Positions 44,571 to 52,841 of a stretch of 64,000 nucleotides of DNA are shown here, piece by piece. The first letter of the stretch is position 1, and each line of letters starts with the position of its first letter. The notes under the pieces are model-generated. The model searched no databases. It worked only from the letters and a program-made list of their open reading frames with translations, and was not told the origin of the DNA. The stretch is from Io17-Chloro-G2 sp965226915 (GTDB lineage: Bacteria; Chloroflexota; Dehalococcoidia; Lucifugimonadales; UBA3495). Where the stretch lies: NCBI GenBank assembly GCA_965226915.1, contig CBDDEJ010000006.1, positions 62,001 through 126,000 of the forward strand, read 5' to 3'. A program made the translations under genes and the position numbers.

Positions 44571-45175
44571 TCAATCACCCGTCAGTCGTAATTCGTCTGC
44601 AGGGGCCGGATTGGATTTCCGGTGGCCATTGAGTCCTTCGTCGAACCCCATCGCCGCCGCCTCTTGTAATCCCGGTAAGACGTGGCTGTAAGTGTCTAGG
44701 GTGATCACGACGCTGGCATGCCCGAGCCTTTCGCTCACTATCTTGGGATTGACGCCCTGCTGGAGCATCAAGCTGGCATGAGAGTGGCGGCTGTCATGTA
44801 ACCGAATCCCCGCAAACCCAGCCCTCTTAACCAGCCGCTTCCAGATGTTGGTTACGGTGTGCGGTAGCAGATAGCTCCCGTCAGGATGGGCGAATACCAG
44901 GTCGGCATCGCCCACAGGCATCCCAAGGGCCAAGTGCTGGGCCATCTGGCTCTCCTGGTGGCGTCTCAACACTATAGAAAGAGACGGCAGAAAGAGACGG
45001 CGGCAGCGCCACAAGGCGGCGGCTCTTGTCGGACTTGGGAGTTTTTTCCACGAAGGATTTGTCATTCAGCTGATGAAGGGATCGATTTACCGATATATAT
45101 CCAAAGTCTAGATCCATGTCTGACCAACGCAAGGCTAGAGCTTCAGAGCGCCGCAAGCCTGTTTATAGAAATGTG
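44571..45175 (-). pseudogene. tyrosine recombinase (integrase), remnant
   Basis: The C-terminal catalytic half of a phage-type tyrosine recombinase, in two frames. YTGLRRSE-type Arg box is TGLRRSEALALRWSDMD; then RLHDSRHSHASLML (HxxR region), RLGHASVVITLDTYSHV with the Tyr nucleophile. A shift near 44950-45000 separates the first part (to ~45156) from the rest, and an in-frame stop interrupts the Arg-box end. The N-terminal half is gone; an IS1380 copy begins at 45180. It lies next to the attachment site, as expected for an integrase. Confidence 0.88.
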
Positions 45176-45179
45176 TAAA

Positions 45180-46902
45180 TCCGAATCCACCGATGGACCC
45201 GGATGGAGGGCGTGAGGACAGCGGAAGAGGGGGGAGGGAGTTGCAGGCGCGATGATCCGGGCTCGAATTCGGGTAGACGGGAGGTTGGCGGGCGGTCGCA
45301 GGCGCTTTTGGGGGCGCCGATGGCGGTCTGCAGTGGCTGTGCTGAGCGAGATGGCGGGATAGGACACGGGAAGAGGCGCTCGCGGACCGGGACTGGCGCG
45401 AGTTTGCCGGGACGTTCAGTTGGCCGGATGGCGGGTCAGTTGCAGACGGGTCGTCAGGCTGGGAGTGGCAGGGCGCGCAGCCGGGCCAGGGCGCGACTGA
45501 ACTGGGTTTCCCAAGGCCAGCGCTGGGGCAGATGCAGGGTGAGGCGGCGCGCCGAGCGGGTGAGCCGTCCGGCCAGGGAGAAGAACCGTCGCCTGAGGGT
45601 CTTGGTGGTCACGATCTGCTCGCCCAGGCCGATGCGCGCGGTCCAGCGGGCCAGGTTGTGGGCCATCACCTGGCCCGCTGGACCGCGCGCCGTTGGCGGC
45701 GAAGCGGCCGGACGGCATGTGGTTCAACCCGACGCCGTACTTGAGGTCGCGTATCGCATTCTCGATCTCGGCGTGGCGGCGGTGGTCGGCCTCCAGTTCC
45801 AGGGTCTCTCCGTCCCGGTCGGTGATGAAGCCGTGATAACTGTAGGTGGCGAAGGGGGCCAGTTGGGAACCGGGGGTCGGCTGCACCCGCCGGACGATGA
45901 GCCGCACCGGCGCGGCGTCCGGCTCACTCTGGAAGGGGGTATAAGTCGTCTCGGCCACAGCGGCGGCGCCGTCCATCCAGTAGGGAATCGGCGTCCAGGC
46001 AGCTTCGGGTATGGCCTCGATGAGATTGCGCAGGCTTTTGTGCTGGCGGATGGTGATGGAGAAGCGCACGTCCAGCTTGCGGCAGACGGCGACCACGGCG
46101 TGGGTATAGAAGCCGCTGTCGGCCCGCAGGGTGATCTGCCCGCTGGCGCCAGCGTAGCGCACCCGCCCCACCGTCTCCCGCAGGAAGTGGGCGGCCCCGC
46201 AGGCGGTGTTGGCGCGGCCCTCGCGCAGCCGGGACATCAGCACGTCGCCGGCGCCGGCGGCGACGGCCAACAGCGGGTGATAGCCCCGGGCGCCGGTGTA
46301 GCCGTGGTGGCGGGCGCCCTCCTTGGCCAGTCCGTAGGTCTCGCAGATCGTCGAATCAAGGTCGATGGTAAATGGTGCGTCGCCGGGTCCGGCTCCGGCC
46401 TGCCAGGCCCGGGCCAGCAACTCGCGGCTCACCCGGTCCAGTTGGCGGACGTGGCCCCAGCGAAAGCTGCGCAGGAAGGCGCCCAGGGTGGAGGGCGCCT
46501 TGAGCACACTGCCCAGGGTGCAGGCTGTCCCGCCGGCGCGCAGCGCATCGGCGTCGTCGATGCAGTCGCCGCCCGCCAACGCAGATGCCACCAGCGTCAT
46601 CATCTTGTCACCGGTGTTGGCTCGGCCTGGGGCCCGGCCCAGGTCCAGGCGCCGGTCAACCAGTTGGGACAAGGCCGAGGTGCAAGGCCAAGGTGGCGGG
46701 AAGGAGCAGGCCGGCATTGTTGACCAGGCGGTGGTCGTCGAAGGTGATGTGGATGCGGTCGAGGTGGTTGCGTGGTCGCATCTATTGGGTGCTCCTTGTT
46801 TCTGGTCGGTTTTCTGTTATAAAACCATTATCCCAGATTCAGAGGAGCACTTCCTTCCCTATCCGCCCTGTCGCGACACGCCCTCTATCGGTGGATTCGG
46901 GT
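45180..46902 (-). mobile_element. IS1380-type insertion sequence, copy 2 (inverted)
   Basis: ~1723 bp, nearly identical to copy 1, in inverse orientation. Flanked by its own 4-bp target duplication TAAA (45176-45179 and 46903-46906). Different target duplications show that the two copies arrived separately. It lies between the integrase remnant and a small exported-protein gene. Confidence 0.92.
45454..46781 (-). pseudogene. IS1380 family transposase, frameshifted
   Basis: Same transposase as copy 1. Here the ACC-TTG-GCC-TTG segment is correct, but an extra G soon after (GGCCTTGTCCC for GGCCTTTCCC) shifts the frame at about 46670. A second shift close to 45690, where the sequence reads GCGCGCGGTCC instead of GCGCCTGGCTGG, breaks the C-terminal part. 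Catalytic Asp, Asp, Glu segments are kept. The copies' defects do not coincide, so the ancestral protein can be rebuilt from both. Confidence 0.88.
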
Positions 46903-46924
46903 TAAAGCTTAGCGGAGGCCCGAC

Positions 46925-47407
46925 ATGGAGGATATGAAAGCCGGTAGACGATACATCCCGCACCAACGAGTTTTGCTGATTCTCTTTTCGGTAGTGTTCG
47001 TGGTTTTCATTGCCGCCTGCGGCGTATTTGGTTTGGCCGGGAGTTCGGGAGGCCAGTGCGACGACAATGTCTGGATCCAAGCTGTTGTTAACTACCCTGC
47101 CGCCGGTGAGGTCGACATCGCCGTATCCACATTCGCGAAGATGTGCGATGCCGTTCCCGTGATCACGGCGGTGGCCCAAGACGATACGATTGGTTACGTG
47201 GCGGGGGATCCCCAGATGGGACACACATTTGTGTTCACGGTGATCAGTGACGGCCCGCTCAAAGACCGGACCGTAAGCTGCAATGCACATCCAAAAGGAA
47301 TCGAACTCACCTACATGCGCATGGAGATCGACTTTATCGGCAACCTAACGTGTGGCTGCGGGTTTGAGGAATTCTACGTCAACAATCCCATCGATAGCTG
47401 CGTCTGA
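46925..47407 (+). CDS. exported protein of unknown function, probable lipoprotein
   Basis: A 160-residue protein with an N-terminal signal segment (LLILFSVVFVVFIAACG) ending in a lipobox (Ala-Ala-Cys). The mature part has five or six Cys residues that may form disulfides. No family recognised. ATG 46925 has GGAGG six bases upstream. It lies within the 4.1-kb integrated island, right after the IS. Confidence 0.7.
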   Translation: MEDMKAGRRYIPHQRVLLILFSVVFVVFIAACGVFGLAGSSGGQCDDNVWIQAVVNYPAAGEVDIAVSTFAKMCDAVPVITAVAQDDTIGYVAGDPQMGHTFVFTVISDGPLKDRTVSCNAHPKGIELTYMRMEIDFIGNLTCGCGFEEFYVNNPIDSCV

Positions 47408-47569
47408 GTGGTGGGAAAGTGTCCAGGGCTGGGAGTTAATGAGAATGTCCACGATAAACGAGCCGCCTTATCCTTGTCAACGTGGATCAGGGGCGGCGAT
47501 CTGGGGTGAATTGCGCTTGAGGCATCAGTGTATCTGCTATGCGATAATCAGCCCACCAGGGAGCGGGAA

Positions 47570-47748
47570 CTAGAGGTCTGGCCGGAAAGCCATTGGCCGG
47601 GTTTCGCGCTACGCCAGACAGACGTATTATAGTCTTATGTGGCATGATAGTGTCTGTAATACGGTTCAAGAACCCACTGTTACATCGACAATCGTCGCTA
47701 AGAAAACGGCAGCTTGGAGAGAATCGGGGTTTCCGTCCGAGTTTCTAG
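47570..47748 (+). repeat. 179-bp CTAG-ended MITE-like repeat, copy 3
   Basis: Inside the integrated island, 22 bp upstream of the start of the membrane-anchored protein gene at 47770. Same length and ends as the other four copies. The repeat is followed by CTAGGCCGGCGTTAGGCACG up to the ATG. Confidence 0.9.
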
Positions 47749-47769
47749 GCCGGCGTTAGGCACGTCGTT

Positions 47770-48405
47770 ATGAACTACCCGTCCCGTATGCGCCCTCCCT
47801 GGCGGGATTCAATGTCCCAAGTGGAAGATAGTGTCCAGGTTAGGTGGGTAATCGTGACAGTCCTCCTTAGCGTAGTCTCGTTGCTTATTGCGACGTCGGC
47901 ACTAGCATTGGCAACCTTGACCTACATCGCCAAGAGTCGACCATTCGTTGGAGTGAGATCCCTCAAGGCGGAACCGTCTACCAACATTGGTGAAATGGAT
48001 TTAATGTTCGAAGTCCAGAACGTGGGTGAAGTTCCGGCGGTAGGTGTGGTCGTGACTGTCACTGACTCTGGTGGGGCCATCAAAGAGGCGGACTTTGTTC
48101 TCGGAGCAATGTTCCCGGGCGCAATCTTACCCATCCGGATTCCCGTCCCCGAGGCATTCACGTACATGCCCGATAAAGAGGAGAGCCACCTCGCCCCGAT
48201 TCCAGAACGGGAGGGCGTTGAGGAGTACGTTATGATTTTTCCCGGAGGATATGAAGCTACTTTGGTGACATACACGATAACCTACAAAAATCCCCCTTTA
48301 CTCGGATTCATACCGGGCAGAACTTTCCGGACAGTCCAGCCCTTCCACGTCGACCATTTCGGAAGGTCTCAGCCAGCTCGGTCAAAAACGGCTGAGATTA
48401 GTTGA
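47770..48405 (+). CDS. single-pass membrane protein of unknown function
   Basis: A 211-residue protein with one N-terminal membrane segment (VTVLLSVVSLLIATSALALATLT, residues ~28-50) and a soluble domain of ~150 residues (VQNVGEVPAVGVVVTVTDSGG, a fold like immunoglobulin-type accessory domains). It resembles uncharacterised proteins of archaeal/bacterial islands; I cannot name a family. It is the last gene before the right attachment site. Confidence 0.65.
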   Translation: MNYPSRMRPPWRDSMSQVEDSVQVRWVIVTVLLSVVSLLIATSALALATLTYIAKSRPFVGVRSLKAEPSTNIGEMDLMFEVQNVGEVPAVGVVVTVTDSGGAIKEADFVLGAMFPGAILPIRIPVPEAFTYMPDKEESHLAPIPEREGVEEYVMIFPGGYEATLVTYTITYKNPPLLGFIPGRTFRTVQPFHVDHFGRSQPARSKTAEIS

Positions 48406-48581
48406 TTCAATGTGTCCCTAATTGATCTACTTCGCCACACCGAAAATGTCAATCAGAATGTCAATCAACTCGTTATAACGGGTTAGTACCGATTAGACAC
48501 TTAGGCATGAATCCCATTCCGCCAGTCGCACGGGTTGTTCTAATTTTGTATCTAATGTTATGGAACAACATGTAAACCAAG

Positions 48582-48655
48582 GGGCTTCGGACCCAGGGGG
48601 TGTGGGTTCGAATCCCGCCGGGCGCGCCAACTCTAGGCACGAAAAAGGCCCCAAC
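48582..48655 (+). repeat. attachment site, right (tRNA-Arg 3' duplicate)
   Basis: GGGCTTCGGACCCAGGGGG, then the T-arm, acceptor 3' strand and GCGCGCCA follow the tRNA-Arg sequence of 44456-44528, with isolated changes. No 5' half of a tRNA precedes it, so it is a duplicate, not a gene. It bounds a ~4.1-kb insertion. Confidence 0.85.
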
Positions 48656-48673
48656 CATGGAGGCTGGGGCTTT
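48647..48673 (+). terminator. rho-independent terminator, duplicate
   Basis: GGCCCCAACCATGGAGGCTGGGGC plus TTTT forms a stem-loop and T-run, equivalent to the terminator that follows tRNA-Arg at 44521. Confidence 0.7.
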
Positions 48674-48741
48674 TGATTTGGTAGTTTGCTGGTATTTCCT
48701 ATCGGGAACCTGGAGCTGGGGACGATACCGAGTGGCCGGTG

Positions 48742-48890
48742 GGCCGGGACGCATATCTTGAGGCACTCGCTGGCTTCCGGAGTCCCGATCAACCACGTTT
48801 CCCGGAGGTTGGGCCATGCCTCGCTACAGACGACGCTGGTCTACCTGGAGATTGCCGGACCCGGCGGGGTACATGGACCGGGTGCCTTGA
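48742..48890 (+). pseudogene. second tyrosine recombinase remnant
   Basis: HILRHSLASGVPINHVSRRLGHASLQTTLVYLEI covers the HxxR box and Tyr nucleophile (LVYLEI) of a tyrosine recombinase C-terminus. A one- or two-base loss then separates it from PDPAGYMDRVP and a stop at 48890, the natural ending of this family. No upstream part is left. It belongs to an older, mostly deleted element that also used this tRNA-Arg site. Confidence 0.75.
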
Positions 48891-48916
48891 TAGCGCTGGC
48901 ACACCCCGGACGCCAG

Positions 48917-48946
48917 AAGCCCCCGGAACCAACCGGGGGCTTTCTT
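48917..48946 (+). terminator. rho-independent terminator
   Basis: AAGCCCCCGG / CCGGGGGCTT, 10-bp perfect stem with loop AACCAA, then TTTCTTTCTG. It lies 27 bp after the integrase remnant. Confidence 0.85.
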
Positions 48947-48994
48947 TCTGCAGCCGTCTGACAAGCCAGGGAGACCCCCTGGTCCGGGCTTCAC

Positions 48995-49282
48995 CTATCG
49001 GGTTAGCTCTTCAATGGTGACGGTATAAGGCTGATAAGCGATTATAACCAGATAATAGTCAGTATAAACTCCACTATCTCTTCGAAACGCCATTGAGTTT
49101 GGTTCCGGGTTAATTTCGTTAATGACAACGGTTTTGAGCGCATGGTTTTCCCTTTGCGGAAGATAGGTCCCAGAAGCCATTGCCGAGGCCGGGCACGCGT
49201 TAGCCACGTCGAGAACCCAAAGACCACCTAGCCCGGTTAGGGCCGCGATACGGTTGCGGTGGGCCCATATCCAATGCATCAT
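48995..49282 (-). CDS. small hypothetical protein
   Basis: About 95 residues from ATG 49282 (an in-frame TTG at 49300 would give 101). The N-terminal part (MMHWIWAHRNRIAALTGLGGLWVLDVANACPASA) may act as a signal or membrane segment; the rest (NEINPEPNSMAFRRDSGVYTDYYLVIIAYQPYTV) is unlike anything I know. No ribosome site stands out. Coding status is uncertain. Confidence 0.4.
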   Translation of the reverse strand: MMHWIWAHRNRIAALTGLGGLWVLDVANACPASAMASGTYLPQRENHALKTVVINEINPEPNSMAFRRDSGVYTDYYLVIIAYQPYTVTIEELTR

Positions 49283-49438
49283 AAAACATCCAATCTGCAA
49301 TGCTTAGGTTCATTACTGGGAAACACCAGGAAACGCAGGTCATAAAAATAATTAACCAGCTTATGTAAATTCAAAACCTGCTAATGTCGATGGAATGGCC
49401 TCGATGATGTGGGAAGATGCGGCCTGCGTCCCTCAGCG

Positions 49439-49999
49439 TCAAAACCCCAGGAGCCGAATTACGTCTGCCTTTAATTGTTCGCGCTTGGCCATGACAGTGT
49501 ATCCAGAGTTCACCAGGGGCGATGGCTTAACGTTCCATTGCGCTTCTTGCCCGTATAGGTAGTAAATATCGTAGGCCACCGAACCGAACATGAACTCCTC
49601 TTGGCCGGCGAAGAACCGCCCGGCATCCTTTTCCTCATCCCACCACTGGGTTACCCGGGGGTCGGTCATCAGATCTTCTTCCCATTTTTGCCTGGCATCA
49701 GCCCCTAGCATACTGAACCAGACCGCATACACCCGGATATTGGCGTCAGGGTTTTCATCAAGAATTTCCCGTTGGACCCAACGGGCGCCCGCCTTTCAAA
49801 CGGGTCAAGTAGGCGAAAGCAGAAGAACTATGCGAATTTGGCCATCATCTTGGTTGAATAACGTTTGGAGTTCTTCCGTGTCTTGCAGATCGCCCAGCGT
49901 CCCGCGCGGGGACTCACCTGATGCTGAGTTTGACGCTCCACAAGCCATAAGAGCCAAAACCGTTGCAAGAGCGGCGGCGATCAAAAAATATTTCTTCAA
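49439..49999 (-). CDS. thioredoxin-like lipoprotein with a UxxU selenocysteine motif
   Basis: A 186-residue exported protein if two UGA codons are read as selenocysteine. TTG 49999, four bases after GGAGGG, begins KKYFLIAAALATVLALMACG, a lipoprotein signal with Cys-20; an ATG at 50023 is the alternative. The thioredoxin-like core reads IRIVLLLSPT-U-PV-U-KAGARWVQREILDENPDANIRVYAVWFS: strand, active site, helix and strand as in redoxins that have SPTCPVC. Both positions of the CxxC are UGA (49805-49807 and 49796-49798), three codons apart. The frame continues ~119 residues past the second UGA with conserved-looking WWDEEKDAGRFFAG. A perfect hairpin starts 10 nt after the second UGA. Read normally it would be a 64-residue stub. 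Confidence 0.83.
49768..49785 (-). promoter_or_regulatory. predicted SECIS hairpin of the UxxU gene
   Basis: On the minus strand CCCGTTGGGTCCAACGGG is a perfect palindrome. It folds as a 7-bp stem CCCGUUG/CAACGGG closed by GGUC, the same GGUC found in the loop of the well-known E. coli fdhF SECIS. It begins 10 nt after the second UGA and 19 nt after the first, so one element could serve both. Confidence 0.75.
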
Positions 50000-50023
50000 A
50001 TGCCCTCCATTAGGAACGTCCAT

Positions 50024-50428
50024 GGTGTTATTACGGTAGAACCTGGCAATCAGTTTTTATCGCTGCATCGAGATATACATGGTCACAGGTCGGCCTAGTC
50101 TACAATGCCGGTGATGTTAAAAAGGCGTTTTGGTAGATTGCAGCCATGCCGATGACCTTCCAACATTATCAGCCGCGTCATGGGTTACGTTATCACCGGC
50201 TCACACGCCAATCCCGGTTACCCAGGCAACAACGACAGCGGTTCCACGGCCAGCCCCACCACTCCGCCCCAGCTTCCGGACCCAAGCATCTGAAATCCCC
50301 GATTAGGCATGGACCGGTGATACAATATGCAGGTTAATATCCTGTATTGTCCATTCCCTGTTTCTATTGCGGCCTTTAAAGCTCGAATCCAGATTAACAG
50401 CGCCGGCCAAATCTAGAGGTAGCCACAA
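50024..50428. other. intergenic region, no gene assigned
   Basis: Contains an ATG frame of ~37 residues at 50180 (MGYVITGSHANPGYPGNND...) without a ribosome binding site. The last bases hold the ribosome binding site region (AGAGGTAG) of the next gene. Nothing else can be supported. Confidence 0.35.
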
Positions 50429-51480
50429 ATGCGGTTTGGGATTTTTCAATCGGTGCAACTGCCCGACCCTAAGGCGGAGGTTCGATACTACAAAGAGGCG
50501 TTGGAGCAGGTCCAGTTCGCCGAACAGCTCGGATTCGATTCGGTCTGGCTCACGGAGCACCATTTCTCCCGCCACGGCATCGTGTCATCCACCTTGGCGG
50601 TGTTGGCCTACCTGTCCGGCGTGACCAGCACCATCCGGCTGGGCACCGCAGTCACGGTCCTGCCCTTCCACGACCCGATTCAGGTGGCGGAAGAGGCCGC
50701 AACCGTGGACCTGCTGAGCAACGGCGGTTGGATCTAGGAATCGGGCGGGGGTTCCAGTGGGGCGAGTATCACCGGCTGAACATCCCCATGGAGGAAGCCA
50801 ACCGGCGTTTCGAAGAAGCCATGGGGGTCATAACCAAGGCATGGACCCGGGACGAGCCCTTTGACCACCACGGCGAGTTCTGGAATTACACCGATATGAC
50901 CATTCATCCCCGGCCCGTGCAAACACCCCATCCGCCTGTGTGGGTGGCGGCCTCCAGTCCGGCCAGTATGGACCGGGCGGCCCGCAACGACTGGAACCTG
51001 ATGATCGGCCAGGGCGAGCCGTTTGACCAGGTGGCGAAACAAGTGGAGCACTACCGAAGCGCCGTGGGCGAGGCTGGTTTCGACTATCATCCGGGCAGAG
51101 TAGTTCTGGCGCGCCCCATGTACACCGCCGCCAGCGAGGAACAGGCTCGGCGCGATACCCACGAACCATTCTTGTGGTTCAAACAGACGGGCAACGAGGT
51201 TGGGGCGCGGCCCGATCACAATGTTGACCTGCTGCCCGAGGAATTCAGCGCCTACCGGAGGCGGTTCGCCCGGGATGTAAGCTTTGATTATGACGCCGCC
51301 TTCGAAAACGTCGCCCTCTTTGGCACGCCGGACCAGGTGGCCAGCCGAATCGGCTCCTTGCCGGAGAGCGGCGTGGAGAACCTGATATTTTTCATCAACT
51401 ACGGCGGCATCGACAATCAGAAAGTCAGGGACTCCTTGGAGATGTTCGCCAAAGAAGTGATGCCCCGGTTCGCCGATTGA
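50429..51480 (+). pseudogene. LLM-class flavin-dependent oxidoreductase, single frameshift
   Basis: A bacterial luciferase-like TIM-barrel oxidoreductase of ~350 residues. The first part (MRFGIFQSVQLPDPKAEVRYYKEALEQVQFAEQLGFDSVWLTEHHFS) is the classic LLM start; RLGTAVTVLPFHDPIQVAEEAATVDLLSNG follows. At 50733 one base is missing (GGCGGTTGG instead of GGCCGGTTGG); restoring it gives SNGRLDLGIGRG and the second part to 51480. It may use FMN or F420; cofE in this window makes F420 use plausible. Downstream: the acyl-CoA-dehydrogenase-like gene. Confidence 0.85.
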
Positions 51481-51524
51481 CCAGATCAGCCCGGAGCGGG
51501 GAAAACAACCACGGGAGGCCATAG

Positions 51525-52706
51525 ATGATAGCGACATTTCCAGAGCAACGAGAGGCTAAACGCCAGGCGTTGCTGGATGCCGTGGAGAGTCTGCGAGACG
51601 TCTTCTTGGCCGGCGCCGATGAAGCCGAAGCCGCGGGCACTCTCCCCCAGGCCACGGTGGACGCCATCTACGAATCAGGACTTTTTTCGTTCAAAGTGCC
51701 CCAGGTTCTGGGAGGAGCCGAGGCGGATCCAATGACCCAGCTCGACGTCATAGAAGCCGCCAGCCGCATCGAACCGTCGGCTGGCTGGTGTGTGATGATC
51801 GGCGCCGGAAGCCTGGCCAATCTATCCGCCTTTCTCTCCGACGAGGCCATCGCCGAGATATACGCCGCAGGCAGGGCGCCCAAGGCAGCCGGCGTGGCTG
51901 CCTTTAGCGGCGAAGCCATACCGGCGGACGGTGGCTACCGCGTCTCCGGCCGATGGGCCTTCGGTAGCGGTATCAGACATTCTCAGTGGGTTTCCGGCGG
52001 GGCCACGGTGGTGGGAGGGGGTCCCGATTCTCCCGAAAGGATCCGCATCGCAGTCCCTACATCCCAGGTCGAGATCCACGACAACTGGCACGTGGTGGGT
52101 TTACGGGGAACCGGAAGCTGTGAATACTCGCTGACCGGAGCCTTTGTGCCCGAAAGATTCACTTGGAGTGGGGCCGAGGCACGCCCTCAGCGCGGCGGGG
52201 CTGCCTACTTGCTGGGCCGGCCGGGGACCCAGACCACCGGCCATTGCGGATTCGCCTTGGGAGTGGGACGCCGAGCGCTGGATGCGGTTACCGAATTGGC
52301 TCAGACCAAGAGACGTGGTTATTTGGGCAGCATGTCGCTGGTGGCCGATCGTGGATCGTTCCAACGTTTTCTGGGAGAATCCGACCTTCGGCTGCGGGCG
52401 GCTCGAGCCTTGGCTCTGGAGACCATCGAAGAAGCCTGGGCATCAGCTTGCCGCGACATCACTCCGCCAGCACCGTTGCAGGCCCGCATGCGGGCGTCGG
52501 CGACCTATTGCACCGAGGTGGCGGCGGATGTAGTTGCCCAAGCGTTCCGATTCGGAGGCGGAACCGCCATGTACAGCTCCCACGTTTTGCAGAAATGCTT
52601 GCGCGACATCAACGCGGCGGCTCAGCATCAGATGGTCAGTGACCGCGCCTACGAAAATCACGGACAGTTTTCGCTCGGATTCCCCGGCGCCAACCCCATG
52701 GGGTAA
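51525..52706 (+). CDS. acyl-CoA dehydrogenase-like flavin monooxygenase
   Basis: A 393-residue protein of the HpaB/HsaA-type, FMNH2-dependent oxygenase branch of acyl-CoA dehydrogenases. VEIHDNWHVVGLRGTGSCEYSLTGAFVPERFTW is the mid-domain; GFALGVGRRALDAVTELAQTKRR and MYSSHVLQKCLRDINAAAQHQMVSDRAYENHG the C-terminal helical part. The ACAD catalytic Glu is not evident. It may hydroxylate an aromatic or sulfonated substrate with the neighbouring LLM-type enzyme or a reductase. ATG 51525 follows GGGAGGCC. Confidence 0.85.
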   Translation: MIATFPEQREAKRQALLDAVESLRDVFLAGADEAEAAGTLPQATVDAIYESGLFSFKVPQVLGGAEADPMTQLDVIEAASRIEPSAGWCVMIGAGSLANLSAFLSDEAIAEIYAAGRAPKAAGVAAFSGEAIPADGGYRVSGRWAFGSGIRHSQWVSGGATVVGGGPDSPERIRIAVPTSQVEIHDNWHVVGLRGTGSCEYSLTGAFVPERFTWSGAEARPQRGGAAYLLGRPGTQTTGHCGFALGVGRRALDAVTELAQTKRRGYLGSMSLVADRGSFQRFLGESDLRLRAARALALETIEEAWASACRDITPPAPLQARMRASATYCTEVAADVVAQAFRFGGGTAMYSSHVLQKCLRDINAAAQHQMVSDRAYENHGQFSLGFPGANPMG

Positions 52707-52841
52707 CCCAGTTACCATGCCCGACAGACATCCTTAGTTAATCCCCGATCCAGTGCTAAAATACGACTCGGCTTTCCGGCGCCGTTACCCAATCTAGGTG
52801 GCGCCTCAGCCTCAAAATAAAAACACTGAAGGAAAAATATT

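Noticed and set aside
45203..46723. 506-residue plus-strand frame over IS1380 copy 2
   Set aside because: Shadow of the transposase on the opposite strand.
47399..47530. UGA readthrough at the end of the 160-residue exported protein
   Set aside because: Sequence after the UGA (VVGKCPGLG...) shows no family signal and there is no hairpin in the right place.
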